Shown here in pieces: positions 1 to 12,189 of a stretch of 64,000 bases of DNA. Origin of the DNA: Adineta steineri (lineage: Eukaryota; Rotifera; Eurotatoria; Adinetida; Adinetidae); assembly GCA_905250115.1 (NCBI GenBank), contig CAJNOI010000001.1:759115-823114 (forward strand), written 5' to 3'. The notes below the pieces were generated by a model. That model saw only the letters and a program-made list of their open reading frames with translations, was not told the origin of the DNA and made no database searches. Both the position numbers and the translations under genes were made by a program. Positions within the stretch are counted from its first letter, which is position 1. Each line of letters starts with the position of its first letter.

Positions 1-1662
1 ATGGTTAAGTTTGATATCATTTGAATATGATTAATTACATTTTGTTAAATATCATTGTACATTTTTTATTATCAAAACATGTAAAACAACAGTTAAAAGT
101 ATATCGTACTTGATTATCATATATCGAAACAAAGAATGTTGACAATTGATAAACTACTTTTCATTTAACGAAATTTTAAAATCTATCAAGCGAAACATTT
201 CAATAATAGTCTATTAAATGTTATATTCTTTTGTCATGATAACTGATACGATTTACCAGATATGGTGAGAGAGAAAAAAAAACGCTTTTTCTTCTTTTAT
301 ACATAAAATGATATGATTAGACACTTTATTAAGATTTCAATTGTCAAAAATGTTCATAAATAATTCTCTTGTAACTCAATCTTTCTATCAAATAGAAAAT
401 ATTGAAAAAAGAAAAACTAAGAAAAGAAAGACAGACAGCCAGACATGTTCTACTATTACCCACCGGAGCACGCAATGACCATCAGGCAACAATATTGTAA
501 CAAGCCGACTCGATTGAAACACAACATGAAAGATCACGCATGATCTAATAAAGAAAAAGGAGTTGAGAGAGAAGAAAAAAAGAAGAAGAAAAATCTATAG
601 AATAAACTCGAGAACTTACTTTTTTCTTTTTTTCTCTCTACCGCTCTCATTCCTATATATATTGGTTGTTTTATATTTCTTACATGTATTCATATAATAA
701 ATACATATGTTTCAATTGTTTATATAAATAATTATTCGAGTAAGTCTAATCTATATATTTCGACAATTTCCTTTTCTGCTTTTTTTTCTTTTTGCTGCTT
801 ATCTGAATTATTAGTCCAATCATATTATTTTGTTTTGATTTAAAATGAATAACTAACTCATTAAGAAGAATATATTTTCTTTATACTTATGTTTCAATTG
901 AAAGAAAGAGAAAAAGAAAAGAAAATACTATCAGAAGGTATTATTCGATAAGCCTTTTGCACGATTACATTTCTTTCTCGTTCCGGAACACATCAACCTT
1001 GAAATTATACCTAATTTTATTCTCTTATTAGACCCTAGAGAAGAAAACGCACACATATACTAATCTTCTTTTCTTTTTCCTTTTCTTTTCTTTTCTTCTT
1101 AGTTGAGAGAATTTGATTAAAATATGATTGGTGAATATTTATTTGACACAATTGACCAATGAAAAAAATGATATGAAGTTTTTTTTTCTCATTGAACATC
1201 GCCTGACATACATCTAACCCGGTAGTTAATCACAGCGAGCTTCAACAACAACAACAGAAATCAAGCTTCATATTCTTTCTCTCCCTCTCTCTTTCACTCT
1301 CTATCTTCTTCCGTTTTCTAATTAGTCGAGAAAAAAAAGAGAGAGAAAGTAAAAAAAAGAAGAAAAAAGAAAACTTTCTCTCTATCCCTTTCTCACTATC
1401 GCATCAGGACTAAGTTTTCGCTTTGCATGATCTCTATCATCGATCGTGTGTCTACAAGTTGAAGTTATTGGTGTGTGTGTGTGTGTATGCTTCGTGCCGA
1501 AATTGAAACAAGCCGCATAGTCTCGCGTCGATCTTAATTATTATTCCTTGTGTGACACACGCACTTTTTTCCCGTTCCGACTTCAACTTTTGAATGCGCC
1601 ACTCCAGCAAGTAGTTCTGATCAGGCAACAATAAATATCTATACACATATATATATATACAC
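1..1662. other. Upstream region of the aryl hydrocarbon receptor gene
   Basis: No convincing coding exon is visible on either strand. The sequence is AT-rich with long purine/pyrimidine-biased tracts (for example around 1080-1100 and 1270-1390) and a (GT)8 microsatellite at 1471-1486. The 5' untranslated region and promoter of the downstream AhR-like gene should lie here, but I can place neither a TATA box nor a transcription start with confidence. Open frames in the region are short, low-complexity and without family resemblance. Confidence 0.5.
1471..1486. repeat. (GT)8 microsatellite
   Basis: A perfect dinucleotide run about 180 bp upstream of the AhR start codon. Confidence 0.9.
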
Positions 1663-4600
1663 ATGTATGCAACCAAGCGTCGTCGCAGAAATACAAAAAA
1701 GTAAGTTAAACACGATACAAAACAATATACACGAGATCAATTGATGAATATACACGCAATAAGATAGTCTTTTAAAAACTAAACAATGAAAATTTATTAG
1801 CTTCCGGAAATATCTCAACTAAATTTTGCAAATTTTTTTTTCTCCTCAAATTTTATCTTAATCTTAAAAAGAAGAATTATATTTTTTATAATAAATAATT
1901 GTATTTTTATCTAGTTATAAAAGTCCATTAAAAGAAAATCAAAAAACAAATCCAAGTAAACGTCATCGGGAACGTTTAAATGGTGAATTAGAAAATCTCG
2001 CATCATTATTACCATTTGAATCATCAATACTAACCAAACTTGATAAATTATCCATCTTACGATTGGCTGTTAGTTATTTACGTGTTAAATCTTATTTTCA
2101 AGGTAAATATTTCGTGAGAAAAAAAACAGTTATCCTACTGATATGATAAGTCTCAATCTGAATAGAATTTCTATTAACAGAAAATTTCACGCTCTATGAC
2201 TTGATAATCACGAGAGAAATGACGTAAAAAAAATCGTCTATATCCCTCGAGGCAAAAAAAGTAACTCTGTTAATTGAGTGTGAGTATTTTTTTTTCTTCT
2301 TCGTTTTTTTTGTTTATGAGTTTCCGAGGATCAAAAACTAACACTCTATTTGTCTCCAATTTTATTTGATGTCTAAGTAATGACAGTGTTTATATTTGAA
2401 GATTGACTGACTAACTGACTTTTTATCGTTAGTGATCATCTCGCGTGTCATGAGAAGAGAGAAAAAAAGAACGCGGACTAGTCTTTTACTCTGAGAATAG
2501 AGTCAAGATCAATTATGGGTGGAGATTCGGAATAGATAATTATCTTGACTTTCATTTTTATTTCATTCATCTTAGCAACATTTAAAAATCGTCAACATTT
2601 ACAAAGTCAACAACAGCAATATGAAGCAACCACATCATCAACAACAAGTTCATCAACATCGTTGGGACTTTGTCAAGAGATCTATTATCATGATCCAACA
2701 TTCAGTGAAGGAGAATCTATTTTAGAAGTATTAAATATAATTATTTATTTATAAATGGATACTATCATTCTTTCTTTCTTTCTTTCTAGGCTTTACAAGG
2801 TTTTATTGTTATTGTTAGTTGTGATGGAGAATTATTTTTTGCATCAAGAACTGTTGAACAATATCTTGGTTTTCATCAAGTATATATCATTTGATAGAGC
2901 TTTTTTTTTCCTTTTTGTCCCTGATGACTATTAGATCATCAATTAAAAAAATTAGATGAACAGTTTGTTATGATCACGCTATGATTTATCTCAATAGAAT
3001 AAATCAATTCTGTTCTATGTCAAAAGACTAATGAAATTATTTTTCTATATTTTTAGTCAGATATACTTCATCAAAGTGCATATGAATTAATACATTCAGA
3101 AGATCGAGATGAATTTAAAAGACATTTACAATGGAATGAAAAACTTACTAATGAACATCAAAATTTATCATTAGAACAAATATTAACTAATTCAGGTTCA
3201 TATTTATTTAATTATTTAAAAATAGAATATTTCTATGTTTTATTTTTGGTTTTATAGAACATACTCATCTATTAGAAAGAACATTTACTGTACGATTTCG
3301 TTGTTTACTTGATAATACATCTGGTTTTGTGGTAAGAATTTCAAGAGAGACAAAAAAAGAAAATATATATAAATAAAAATTCTCGTATCTGTAGACATTA
3401 GAAATAGATGGAAGAATTGGAATTTTATATGGACAAAAACCATCACATGCATTAGATGATCATCGTTCATTAGCATTATTCGGTATAGCATGTCCATTTG
3501 GACCACCATCACTATTTGAAATTCCACAACGTGAAAGTTTATTTAAGTCAAAATATCGTTTAACATTAGAACCTGTATCTCTCGATCCAAGGTATTTAAT
3601 TTCGTATACTAAAACTTTTACAGATTTATATATGTTTATTTTGTTTTTTAAGAGGGAAATTAATTCTTAATTATACCGATCATGATTTGACACAAATCGG
3701 CAGTGGATATAATTGGATACATTCAGATGATTTAAAATATTATTCAACAGCTCATAAAGAATGTAAGAAAAAAAAATCTATCGTATATTTATATATATTT
3801 TTTTTTCTTGTATAGTATTAAAAACCGGTACATCAGGTCTTGTATGTTATCGTATTCAGACAAAAGATGGTCGTTGGCAATGGTTACAATCTTCAATGAG
3901 AATAATTTATAAGAGTAATAAACCTGATTTTGTCATCGCCAATCATCGACCATTAACGTAAGAGAAAAGAAGAAGGAGAAGAAAATTTCATTTTATTTTT
4001 AAAATTCCGGAAGAAAGGGAAAAAGCTTCCGCTTTGAATATTTAGTAAAGAAATGGGCGTTGTTAAAAGATAAAACGGATGGAAAAAGACACATGGCTTT
4101 TATCGTGTATAAGAAAAAAATTGAAACGTCCATCTGCTTTTTGTTTTTTAGTGATGATGAAGGTGAAGAATTATTTTATAAACGTGGTACAGAATTTAAA
4201 TTACCATATCCATGTTTATATGATTTTGATACAAATTTTAATTCAAATATAAATGATGATGAAAATTATTCTTTAAAACATCATTCAACATTAATTAATA
4301 AAAATTCAAATACAAATTTATCAATATCAACAACAAATACAACTCGTCCAACGAAAAAAGTATCTAAAACAACAATTAAACAACAAACAATTAATCCATT
4401 TACATCGAATTCATCATCAACATCATCATCATCATTTGATCCATATTATAATACATATCCATCAGCATATGTTTCATCTTATCCAACTGATGTCACAACA
4501 GCTAGTTTTATTGAAGCAGCAACAAATAATTATACAACCAATCCAACTAATACAAATGATTTGCTATTAGTTAATGAAACAAATCCATATAGTGGAACTT

Positions 4601-4959
4601 ATGCAAATTATTATACTGCTTTACAACAACAATATCACAATAGTTTAACACCATATCATGCTGTTTATTATCAAGATACAAATAATCGTTATTATACTAA
4701 TCATCGGACATCACCATCAACAATAAATGAACAAAATTATCATCAACATCATCATCAACAACAACAACAACATCAAACACATGAAAATTATTTAATTGAT
4801 ACAAATAATTCCAATAATCCATATTCATATTATTTATATAATAAAAATCCTCCAACAACAAGTCATGGACATGATTCAAATAATAACCTCTCTTTATTTG
4901 ATGTTTCTTTACCAACACCTATTCATCATTCTGTTATAAAACATTCGACTAAAAGATAG
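1663..4959 (+). CDS. ahr: Aryl hydrocarbon receptor (bHLH-PAS transcription factor)
   Basis: Ten exons: 1663-1700, 1915-2102, 2576-2727, 2790-2879, 3057-3195, 3258-3331, 3395-3591, 3653-3762, 3816-3957, 4152-4959. Together they encode 645 residues in one continuous frame. The family is a ligand-regulated nuclear transcription factor that pairs with ARNT. The start is set by a basic stretch ([11 protein letters not shown]) matching the AhR N-terminus. The bHLH (about residues 25-78) contains [20 protein letters not shown] and SYLRVKSYF, which are near-diagnostic for AhR over other bHLH-PAS proteins. PAS-A (about 118-230) has [18 protein letters not shown] and [14 protein letters not shown] (about 282-380) has [19 protein letters not shown] and the NHRPLTDDEG exit. 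The C-terminal 270 residues are N/Q/H/S/Y-rich low complexity, in the position of the transactivation region. At pocket positions it has Tyr281 and Met357 where mouse AhR has His285 and Ala375, by my alignment. No frameshift is seen. Confidence 0.93.
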
Positions 4960-5267
4960 TCGAAATCAATTTCCTCTTTTTTTTTCTTTTTTTTTTGTCT
5001 TCTTCCTCATTTATATGTATGTCTATATGTGTTTCAATGATCTAATATACATTCACCTTTCAACCATTCAAGCGTATATTCTTTCTAATCTGATTATAAA
5101 ATGACGATGATGTTTTGTTCAAGCCAGCTGCTCATACAATTCAACGTTTAGTTGTTCACCTGCATAACACATATTTAGTTCAGTATTGTTGATGAGTATT
5201 TTAAAAGACAGGTGGTTGACATGCCGCTTATCATTTTTCTTTCTTTTCTTTTTTCTTCTTCTGTTGA

Positions 5268-5287
5268 CGATCGATCGATCGATCGAT
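5268..5287. repeat. (CGAT)5 tetranucleotide repeat
   Basis: Five perfect tandem copies of the self-complementary tetramer CGAT, downstream of the AhR stop codon. Confidence 0.85.
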
Positions 5288-7514
5288 GAACAATTGCTCT
5301 TCAAACTAATCTGTCAATCATATTCTGGTCAACTTCAAGTCAACTTTATCTTACTTTTATTCGATATTTTTTTAATAATGCCAGACGTACTAATTGATAA
5401 AATACATTAGTCGCGTGTTCATTTGTAATCAGAAGAAGAATAAAAAAAAAAACTAGAACAATGACAGACTGTCAAAGTAAAACTTTTGCTTACGAATAGA
5501 GAATAAAATAAAATCGAATGTGTGCGTGATGAATAGATGTAATATACCTTGGGAATCAAATGATGCTCTTTCTCATTTTCTTATTCTTTATTTTAACCTC
5601 CTGCTGACTATTGACACTCTAATTGTGTGACGTAATTATGACTCGAATGTGGGTGTTGTCGTCAATTTATCTCTAGCACCTAATAGAATGACTTACTCAC
5701 TTGGGCGGGATCAGCAAATATGTGAATGTGTAAAAATCTTTTCCATTTGCACAAATGGAATAAATCACTTTTACCTTTTCTTTGTTATTCATAAAAGATT
5801 GGATTTTATTCTTTTCCAAGAAGAAAAAAGATCAACTGATATAAATATATATATATTTCTAACATGCAATTTATCCATCTGGATAGTGTTGATAAGTGAA
5901 CATGTGCGTAAAATGGTGAGATCTAATTTTCGCTTTTTCGTCATTACTATATATATATATATTGAAATTGTCTGTTCGATGAGGTGTCATCGATTGCTAG
6001 CACATATTTTAGTTTTACTTTTGGTGATCAGTTCATTGTTGTTGTTAGCACATTTGTTGAACTTACCGACTAAAATTATTCTATAGATGTTTGAACTCAA
6101 TTCTGACCGATTTGATTGCCTTAGGCCAAGGGACGTCTGCTAATCGGGTTGGATATTTCTTTTTATTTTATGAATGCTTGTTTGAGGACACGTAATGTCT
6201 CTTTACGTTTTTCTTGTCTTTTTCTATATATATGTGCGTGTTGTTCAACCGATTAAATGATGGTTGAATTCTAGTAGTCATTGATAAGCATATTATTTCG
6301 GTTCATTAGAGCAAGCATGTACATACACATCTATATATATATATATATATTTATGTGGTCAGCAGGTGATCCGTACCTGGATGTTTGGTGAATGAGCAAT
6401 GTTGAAATTAGAGGAAGATCGAACGAAAAAGATAAAAGCTTATAGGTATAGCAGATGTGATATTCGGTTGAGATGAATAGACAATATGTTAATGAGTTTT
6501 TTATGTAATTTCAAAAAACAAAGACAATTGGAAAAAAAATTCTAAGATGTACGATAGGGAAATTAAATATAAAGAATTAGAATATCATTTACTAGAAGAA
6601 TTATAATAACTTATATTTGATCTTTAATATGTTTCGTATTATAATTAATAAAACAATTATTCTTGGGTAGATTTAATAGATAATCATAAAAATCATTGCA
6701 TTAGTTTTTTAATTATAGATATTTACTTTTTCGAATTTTTATTTTGATGGATTATTGAAAACAATTATTCCTCTATTTACAGTGATCGATAGATCTCCTC
6801 AGTATTTTATGATGGATTAGTATATGAAGTTAGTAGTCTTGAAAAAAAACTCATATATAATAATGTCTCTAGAGTGAAGCGGCTTCGTTAAACTATAATA
6901 GATTCAGTGTGTCTCTGTTCGGACAATGATCGACGAGTTTCGATCATTTTATTGATAATCATTGTTGAAAAATTTTTATCCGATTTTCTTTTTATATATT
7001 CAAATTTATATGATAAAAATAGTAACATCTGTCATTCTATGTTATAATCATTTAATAAATAAATCTATTTTAAATTTTTTTCTTAATATTAAATAAGATC
7101 ATGTCAACATGCAAACTGTGAATATATTCAATCAAACTACTAATTAATATTCATTTGATAAGATCTAATCTATTCACAATCGATAATTGTATAGTAAATA
7201 TATATACTTGAATAAAAATAATGTTCAAATGAAAGATGATTTTTTGACAAATGATTGAGTTTGATATGAAGTACATCAATAAAAAAGACGACGAAGACTT
7301 ACTATTGACTTCTCTCGTGTAATAAGATAAATAAAAATCACTTAATAGATTTTATCATAGACAAAAAAACAAGACTATAAGAATATATATTCGAAAAATG
7401 ATTAGATCACGTCAAATTATATCAAAGAATTCTAAACGATATTGATTAATTCATCATTTTTAAAGTAAATAACAGAGTCAACTGAACAAATTCAAAGAAG
7501 ATCTTAAAATTATT

Positions 7515-7806
7515 CTCTTTCTCGTAGAGAAGAGTCCGGTAAACATAAATTGCTTGTTGTGTCCGCAGGGTTAAAAAGACATCGAAGGTCAATTTTTCAG
7601 AAAAGACATCTCTAGAAGTATTTCGATGCAGGGACTTCGAATCTGATGTTAGTTTTTTCAAAATTCTTTACAAAAAAAGTTTTTTGATGTAAAATTTGAC
7701 GCAACGTTTTTTGAGGTCGCGAATCACAAATCTGATGTTAGTGTTTGCAAGTTATATAAGCAAAAGGTCCCGTAGCATTGTAGAACACCATTTCTACGAG
7801 AAAGAG
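7515..7806. repeat. Short inverted-repeat patch, possible MITE remnant
   Basis: A 14-base word (CTCTTTCTCGTAGA) at 7515-7528 recurs as its exact reverse complement at 7793-7806. Between them, AATCTGATGTTAGT occurs twice in direct orientation (about 7639 and 7727). The patch is less AT-rich than its surroundings. This fits a decayed non-autonomous transposon, but no target-site duplication or second full copy was found. Confidence 0.3.
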
Positions 7807-8467
7807 CTAAGCGAGTCCTTAGACGAGCGTTACTTGTTTATATTGTACATCGATAAAAGTTTTGTTTTTTTGCAAAATAATTAAACTATTATATATACAA
7901 CATCCGTTGCTACGGAATTATTTATAACCATAAATTAACGTATATTTATAGACCATGAAATATTTTAATCCTCTTTACGTTACTTTTAATTTCTTAACCG
8001 ACAATAACAAAAGCTAAGGTAAAACATTTCAACGTAGTTAAAATTTCTTTTAAAGTCATACGTCATAACCTAACAGAATTTCTTTTTTATTCTTCTTGAA
8101 AAAGATACTTCAAATTCCTTTTTTTTGCATTAACATCATTTATATAAAGTACTTCAGTGATCTTTTTTCTGTCAAAAATGTTCTACAAAGAACCCTATTG
8201 TAATGAAAGAACTATAATTAGAAATTTCGTTTTCTTTCATCATATAGAAAAAAAAGATTGATGACATCCGATGTTTATCATATAAAAGAAACTTTGATCT
8301 TTACAAAATTTATTATTTTTACTTTATTAATTAACAATTAATTAAAAAGAATTGATCATGATAATATATCAAATATATATATATAGAAAAACTAGAAACT
8401 ATACTAAATTATATTTTCGAATTTAACACACCGAGATCTGTAGAAATATGATGATATAGTTATGTTG

Positions 8468-8755
8468 TTAATAACAAGTCTTTTTATAGCACATTTGTGA
8501 ACAACATTCGGCATTATTTGAACACCATGTACCTGGACAATAACAACCAAAACCAACGCCAATAAATGGACTTATTTTTGGATCACATTGAAAATGTGTC
8601 CAAACAGTTCCGGGCATTGATAATGCACTACCTTGTTGTTGATGTGAATGAAATCGAGTATTTTTTTCCATTTTCTTATGAAAAAATAATATTGCTGCAT
8701 CAGTTGATGATGGAATTCGAAAAAGAATAATTATCAAAACAAATATAGGAAACAT
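8468..8755 (-). CDS. Small secreted cysteine-rich peptide (knottin-like)
   Basis: A 95-residue single-exon frame. I start it at the ATG at 8753-8755 because the following residues (MFPIFVLIIILF) form a typical signal peptide; an in-frame start further upstream only adds low-complexity hydrophobic sequence. The mature C-terminal part has eight cysteines in the pattern C-x14-C-x-C-x4-C-x5-CC-x3-C-x4-C, ending one residue before the stop. The CC pair with flanking single cysteines is like inhibitor-cystine-knot peptides, a fold shared by antimicrobial peptides, protease inhibitors, signalling peptides and venom components. The sequence does not choose between these roles. I recognise no specific family. 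It should be exported and disulfide-bonded. Confidence 0.6.
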   Translation of the reverse strand: MFPIFVLIIILFRIPSSTDAAILFFHKKMEKNTRFHSHQQQGSALSMPGTVWTHFQCDPKISPFIGVGFGCYCPGTWCSNNAECCSQMCYKKTCY

Positions 8756-9483
8756 ATTTTGTTTTGTTTCTGCTAATAATAATTTAATAGGATAAATATA
8801 TATTCTGATATACAACTTGTAATAACGATGAGTAGAATGACGATGATCTAGTTGAGATATGAGAGAAAAAAGAGCAGAAAAAAAACAGAGAAAGAAGAAA
8901 AGAAGAAGTGCTGAATATAGGATAAAACTAAAAGGGAAATGAGAAAGAACGTGTGCTAATAGCAATTAAAACTGATGAATGGGAGTTATTATTCCATTAA
9001 ATCAATTGATGTTTTCATGTGCGTAATTAACATTATATTAAGTATATTCTATGAAATAAGAAGTAAATAAAAATTGCATAAGAAAATATTTTATTAGTTA
9101 AGAAAATTTTCTTTTTTTATTTAAAATAAAAATTAATCAAATAATATTTGTTTTTTTTATTTATTGTCTTCATATTTGCTCACATATATTAAATATAGAA
9201 GTCAATCATTAGGATTCCTTTATATAAATATATTTTTTTTCTGCTGCTGCTTATACGATTGTTTGAAGAATCTAAGTATTAAAAAAAATCGATGGAGATG
9301 TCAAGACAAAAGGAAAGAAAAAGAAATATGTTGTTGAATTGTTCCTTGCCGAGTATGTTTTAGATTGATGTGTGCCGCAATTTCTTCCGTTCCGTTCGTT
9401 TATTTGCATGCAATATTAACAAACCTTTTACATACTTTCTCCGATTACAGTACTTCTATTGTTATACCATTGTATAGTTAGGG
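8756..9483. other. Intergenic spacer between divergent genes
   Basis: About 730 bp of AT-rich DNA between two genes that point away from each other, so it should hold both promoters. No further coding exon or clear regulatory site is seen. Confidence 0.4.
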
Positions 9484-11311
9484 ATGCTTACATCAAGACG
9501 AAATAATACTAATACAACTCGTTTACCATCAATATTACCTAATTTAGGTTAGTCAACTTTTCCTTTTATCATTAATTATTATTAGCTAATAATATAAACT
9601 GAAAGATGACTCATTCGTGCATAAGGAAGGTTTTCTTCTAGTTGTTGTATTCAAATAAACAGAGAATTAACATATCTGCACTGACGCGAAACAGCAGTTG
9701 ACTTAGTAAATTACAAAACAGATACAGAAAAATTTTAATTTATCTATTATGACAAGAATAAAGTACATTTTTTGTTGTAAATTAATTCCATATTTTGAAC
9801 TATATATGACATGAAAGCAATTATTTAATACATTTGTTACTAGGTGATACTTCTTCACGACAACAACAACAACAAATATCGCATCGTCCAATATCAAATA
9901 CTAGTATTCAATCAATAGATAATGCTTATTCTCTTGAACATTTATTTACAGCATTACATCGTCGAATACGTCGTACAGTCCAAACTTATAAAGTATCATT
10001 ATTTCATGAAGCTTTAAAAATATGTGCACGTGTATTTCAATCATATGCAAGCTATAATTTAAATACAATCGATGAATTTGCTCGTCGTCTTGGTAAAACT
10101 CCGCGTGATAATAAAAAAGTATTAATATTAATTGATCAATTTCGTTCTCAATTATCTGAACTTCGTCATTGTCATTCAACATTTGAAGCTGAATTATTGG
10201 TTACAACATTAGTTATTGATTTTCATGAAAATGATCTTGAACAACAAATTAATTTATCATCATCAAATGGAAAATTTTCTCCACGAAGTCGTTTATCAAA
10301 ATTTCTTAATAAACATATTAAACAAGCAATTGAACTTAAATCACAATTAAGACAAGCAAATGAACATTTACAAATTTTACTTTATGATGAATTCAATGCT
10401 AATACATCAGATTTATGGGAAGAAAGTGAAAAATATATATCACCATCGATACCATTTCACGATCATCATATGACATATATACTTCGTCTTATACCTGATA
10501 TTGCATTTAAATTTACATATGCTTTACAATTATGTACAAAATTATTTGAACTTGAAACAGTAATGCTTGAAAGTTATCCACAAATAAATAATAATAAAAA
10601 TGCATCAGAAACAACACCTGTTTCAATGATGACATTCACTCCTCGTTCGGATTATAATCAAAAACAAAATCAACCACAAGCAATAATTCAACAAGATAAT
10701 TATCAATATATGAAATCGAATAGAGAAATTCCTAGAACATCTGCATTTTTCTCAACTGATATAACCACTGTTCCATCAAATAATAAATTACCTGATATAA
10801 TCGAAAGCCCTGCGTAAATACAATAAAATAAAATTTTATTTATTTATTTATTCACATTTTTTTTTGTTTTAGATCTGCACGAAATTATATACAACCATTA
10901 GATACAACTAATCAACATAATAATACAATACAGTCTCCGTTATATTCTTTACCAGAAACAAAACCGAATAACGATAAAAATGATGAAATAAAACTTCAGT
11001 TACTTTTAGAACAACTTGACAAACGTTTACATGATGAAAATTCATATCGTAAAAATCTTCTTAATTGTATACAACGAACAGAAAAAAAATATGAACAATT
11101 AAATCATTATTTCAAACCGAATATGTTAACATTAGTTATGTCGAATAATCCAGCTGCTGTTGAATATCAAAAAGCACTTTGTTCAAGTGATTGTCAAATT
11201 TATAAAAGTATTGAAGATGAATTAAATATTGCACTTAAAGAAACACAATATCGAATTGATTGGATTGAAATGGTTCGAACAAGAGCTCATCAATGTCTTA
11301 ATCAATCATAA
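9484..11311 (+). CDS. Unrecognised helical/coiled-coil protein, 490 aa
   Basis: Three exons (9484-9547, 9844-10813, 10873-11311) join in frame from an ATG to a TAA and encode 490 residues. I do not recognise the family. There is no signal peptide or membrane segment. The central part (roughly residues 45-265) is rich in Leu, Arg, Lys, Glu and His with heptad-like spacing, and looks alpha-helical. A disordered Q/N/S/T-rich linker follows. The last 110 residues are again charged and helical, including an acidic-basic segment (QLLLEQLDKRLHDE) that looks like a coiled coil. The ORF body uses the same A/T-ending codons as its neighbours, so it is probably a resident gene, possibly cytoskeletal or scaffold-like. 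That role is a guess from composition only. Confidence 0.7.
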
Positions 11312-11424
11312 AATAGCATTTGACTACTCATTGTCTTTTTTTTCCAATTAAATTTTATATAAAATTAAGAATTTGTATAAAATAATCATAATATTGTATA
11401 TTTCTTTACTAGCTGATGTTTACA

Positions 11425-12189
11425 GGCCGCGAAAGTGGGGCAGAGAGTACGTCTCTCAATAAATAGAAATTTTGGGATTTCAAGCTATCAAGATATAGAA
11501 TATTATATGTTAATTTCTTAGTTCAATACACATAGAGTGACTTCTAGTGTGAAAGATATTCTCAAGTTCATGTTTATCTTTCAAGATATATATATAACAA
11601 TTGAAAGTGTAGTCGCCTTCGACAGCTGATTATACGATAAAAAATATTCTCTTTCTCTCACTCGCAAAAATTGATTTTTATGTATGGAAAGTTAATGACC
11701 GATTCGAATATTTTTGAAATCAATTCAAACAACGGCTTGCACCAGTTGTAAAATGTGTTGTGCCACATGGAATTCGATGAGGTCTAGCAATTGATAGAGA
11801 TCATCGAATTCTCTGTGGCACAGCACATTTTACAACTGGTGCAAGCCGTTGTTTGAATTGATTTCAACAATATTCGAATCGGTCGTTAACTTTCTTCACA
11901 GATGTTTTTCGAGATTTCTTTTTTGATACTATTCCAAAAACTGCCGTCTTCAACGGCATTCTTTTCTGAAACAAATACTGACTTAGCGAAGTCAAAAACA
12001 ATTTTTACTGCACAGTACTCTTTTAAGTCATGTCTCGAAAAGACGACAATAAATGAATTTTTTTTGGAATTACTCTCCTTCTTCTTTCGTCCGCACATTT
12101 TTCATCGTGCATGTATGTATTAAAGCTTTTTAGGACACGTACGCTCCCCCCTCCCATCCCCGCATTTCTACACCCTTCGCGCAACACCT
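11425..12189. mobile_element. Putative non-autonomous DNA element with central hairpin
   Basis: The segment is bounded by an imperfect 13-bp direct repeat (GCTGATGTTTACA at 11412-11424; GCTAATGTTTACA at 12190-12202). This would be the target-site duplication, although 13 bp is unusually long. Just inside, the two ends are loosely inverted copies: CGCGAA near 11428 is mirrored by TTCGCG at 12176-12181, and GAGAGTACGTCTC near 11453 resembles the reverse complement of GACACGTACGCTC near 12134. Both ends are G- or C-rich in otherwise AT-rich DNA. A near-perfect long hairpin lies in the middle. No transposase is encoded. The element class is not identified. Confidence 0.4.
11687..11894. repeat. 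Near-perfect 94-bp inverted repeat with 20-bp loop
   Basis: The left arm 11687-11780 and right arm 11801-11894 are reverse complements with about five mismatches in 94 positions, separated by a 20-base loop (11781-11800). A transcript would fold into a long double-stranded hairpin, a possible small-RNA source. The arms have a less AT-rich, almost gene-like composition, so one arm may derive from captured coding sequence, but I could not name the source. Confidence 0.9.

Larger units (their letters stand above)
4960..8467. other. Intergenic region between AhR and the cysteine-rich peptide gene
   Basis: About 3.5 kb of AT-rich sequence. It holds a (CGAT)5 run at 5268-5287, short AT microsatellites (for example near 6330-6350) and a patch at about 7500-7810 with short direct and inverted repeats. 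Several frames of 60-145 codons are open, but they are hydrophobic or low complexity, lack splice-compatible neighbours and resemble no family. I see no supported gene. Confidence 0.5.

Noticed and set aside
469..475. A CACGCAA word upstream of the AhR gene that fits the xenobiotic response element core.
   Set aside because: One seven-base match in 1.6 kb is expected by chance, and invertebrate AhR autoregulation at such a site is not established.
5649..6086. A 145-codon frame on the plus strand.
   Set aside because: It is a hydrophobic, AT-repeat-derived sequence starting at a non-ATG codon, with no family resemblance and no splice partner.
11886..12123. Overlapping open frames on both strands inside the hairpin element.
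   Set aside because: Both are about 70 codons, begin or end in low-complexity sequence and lack any transposase-like motif.
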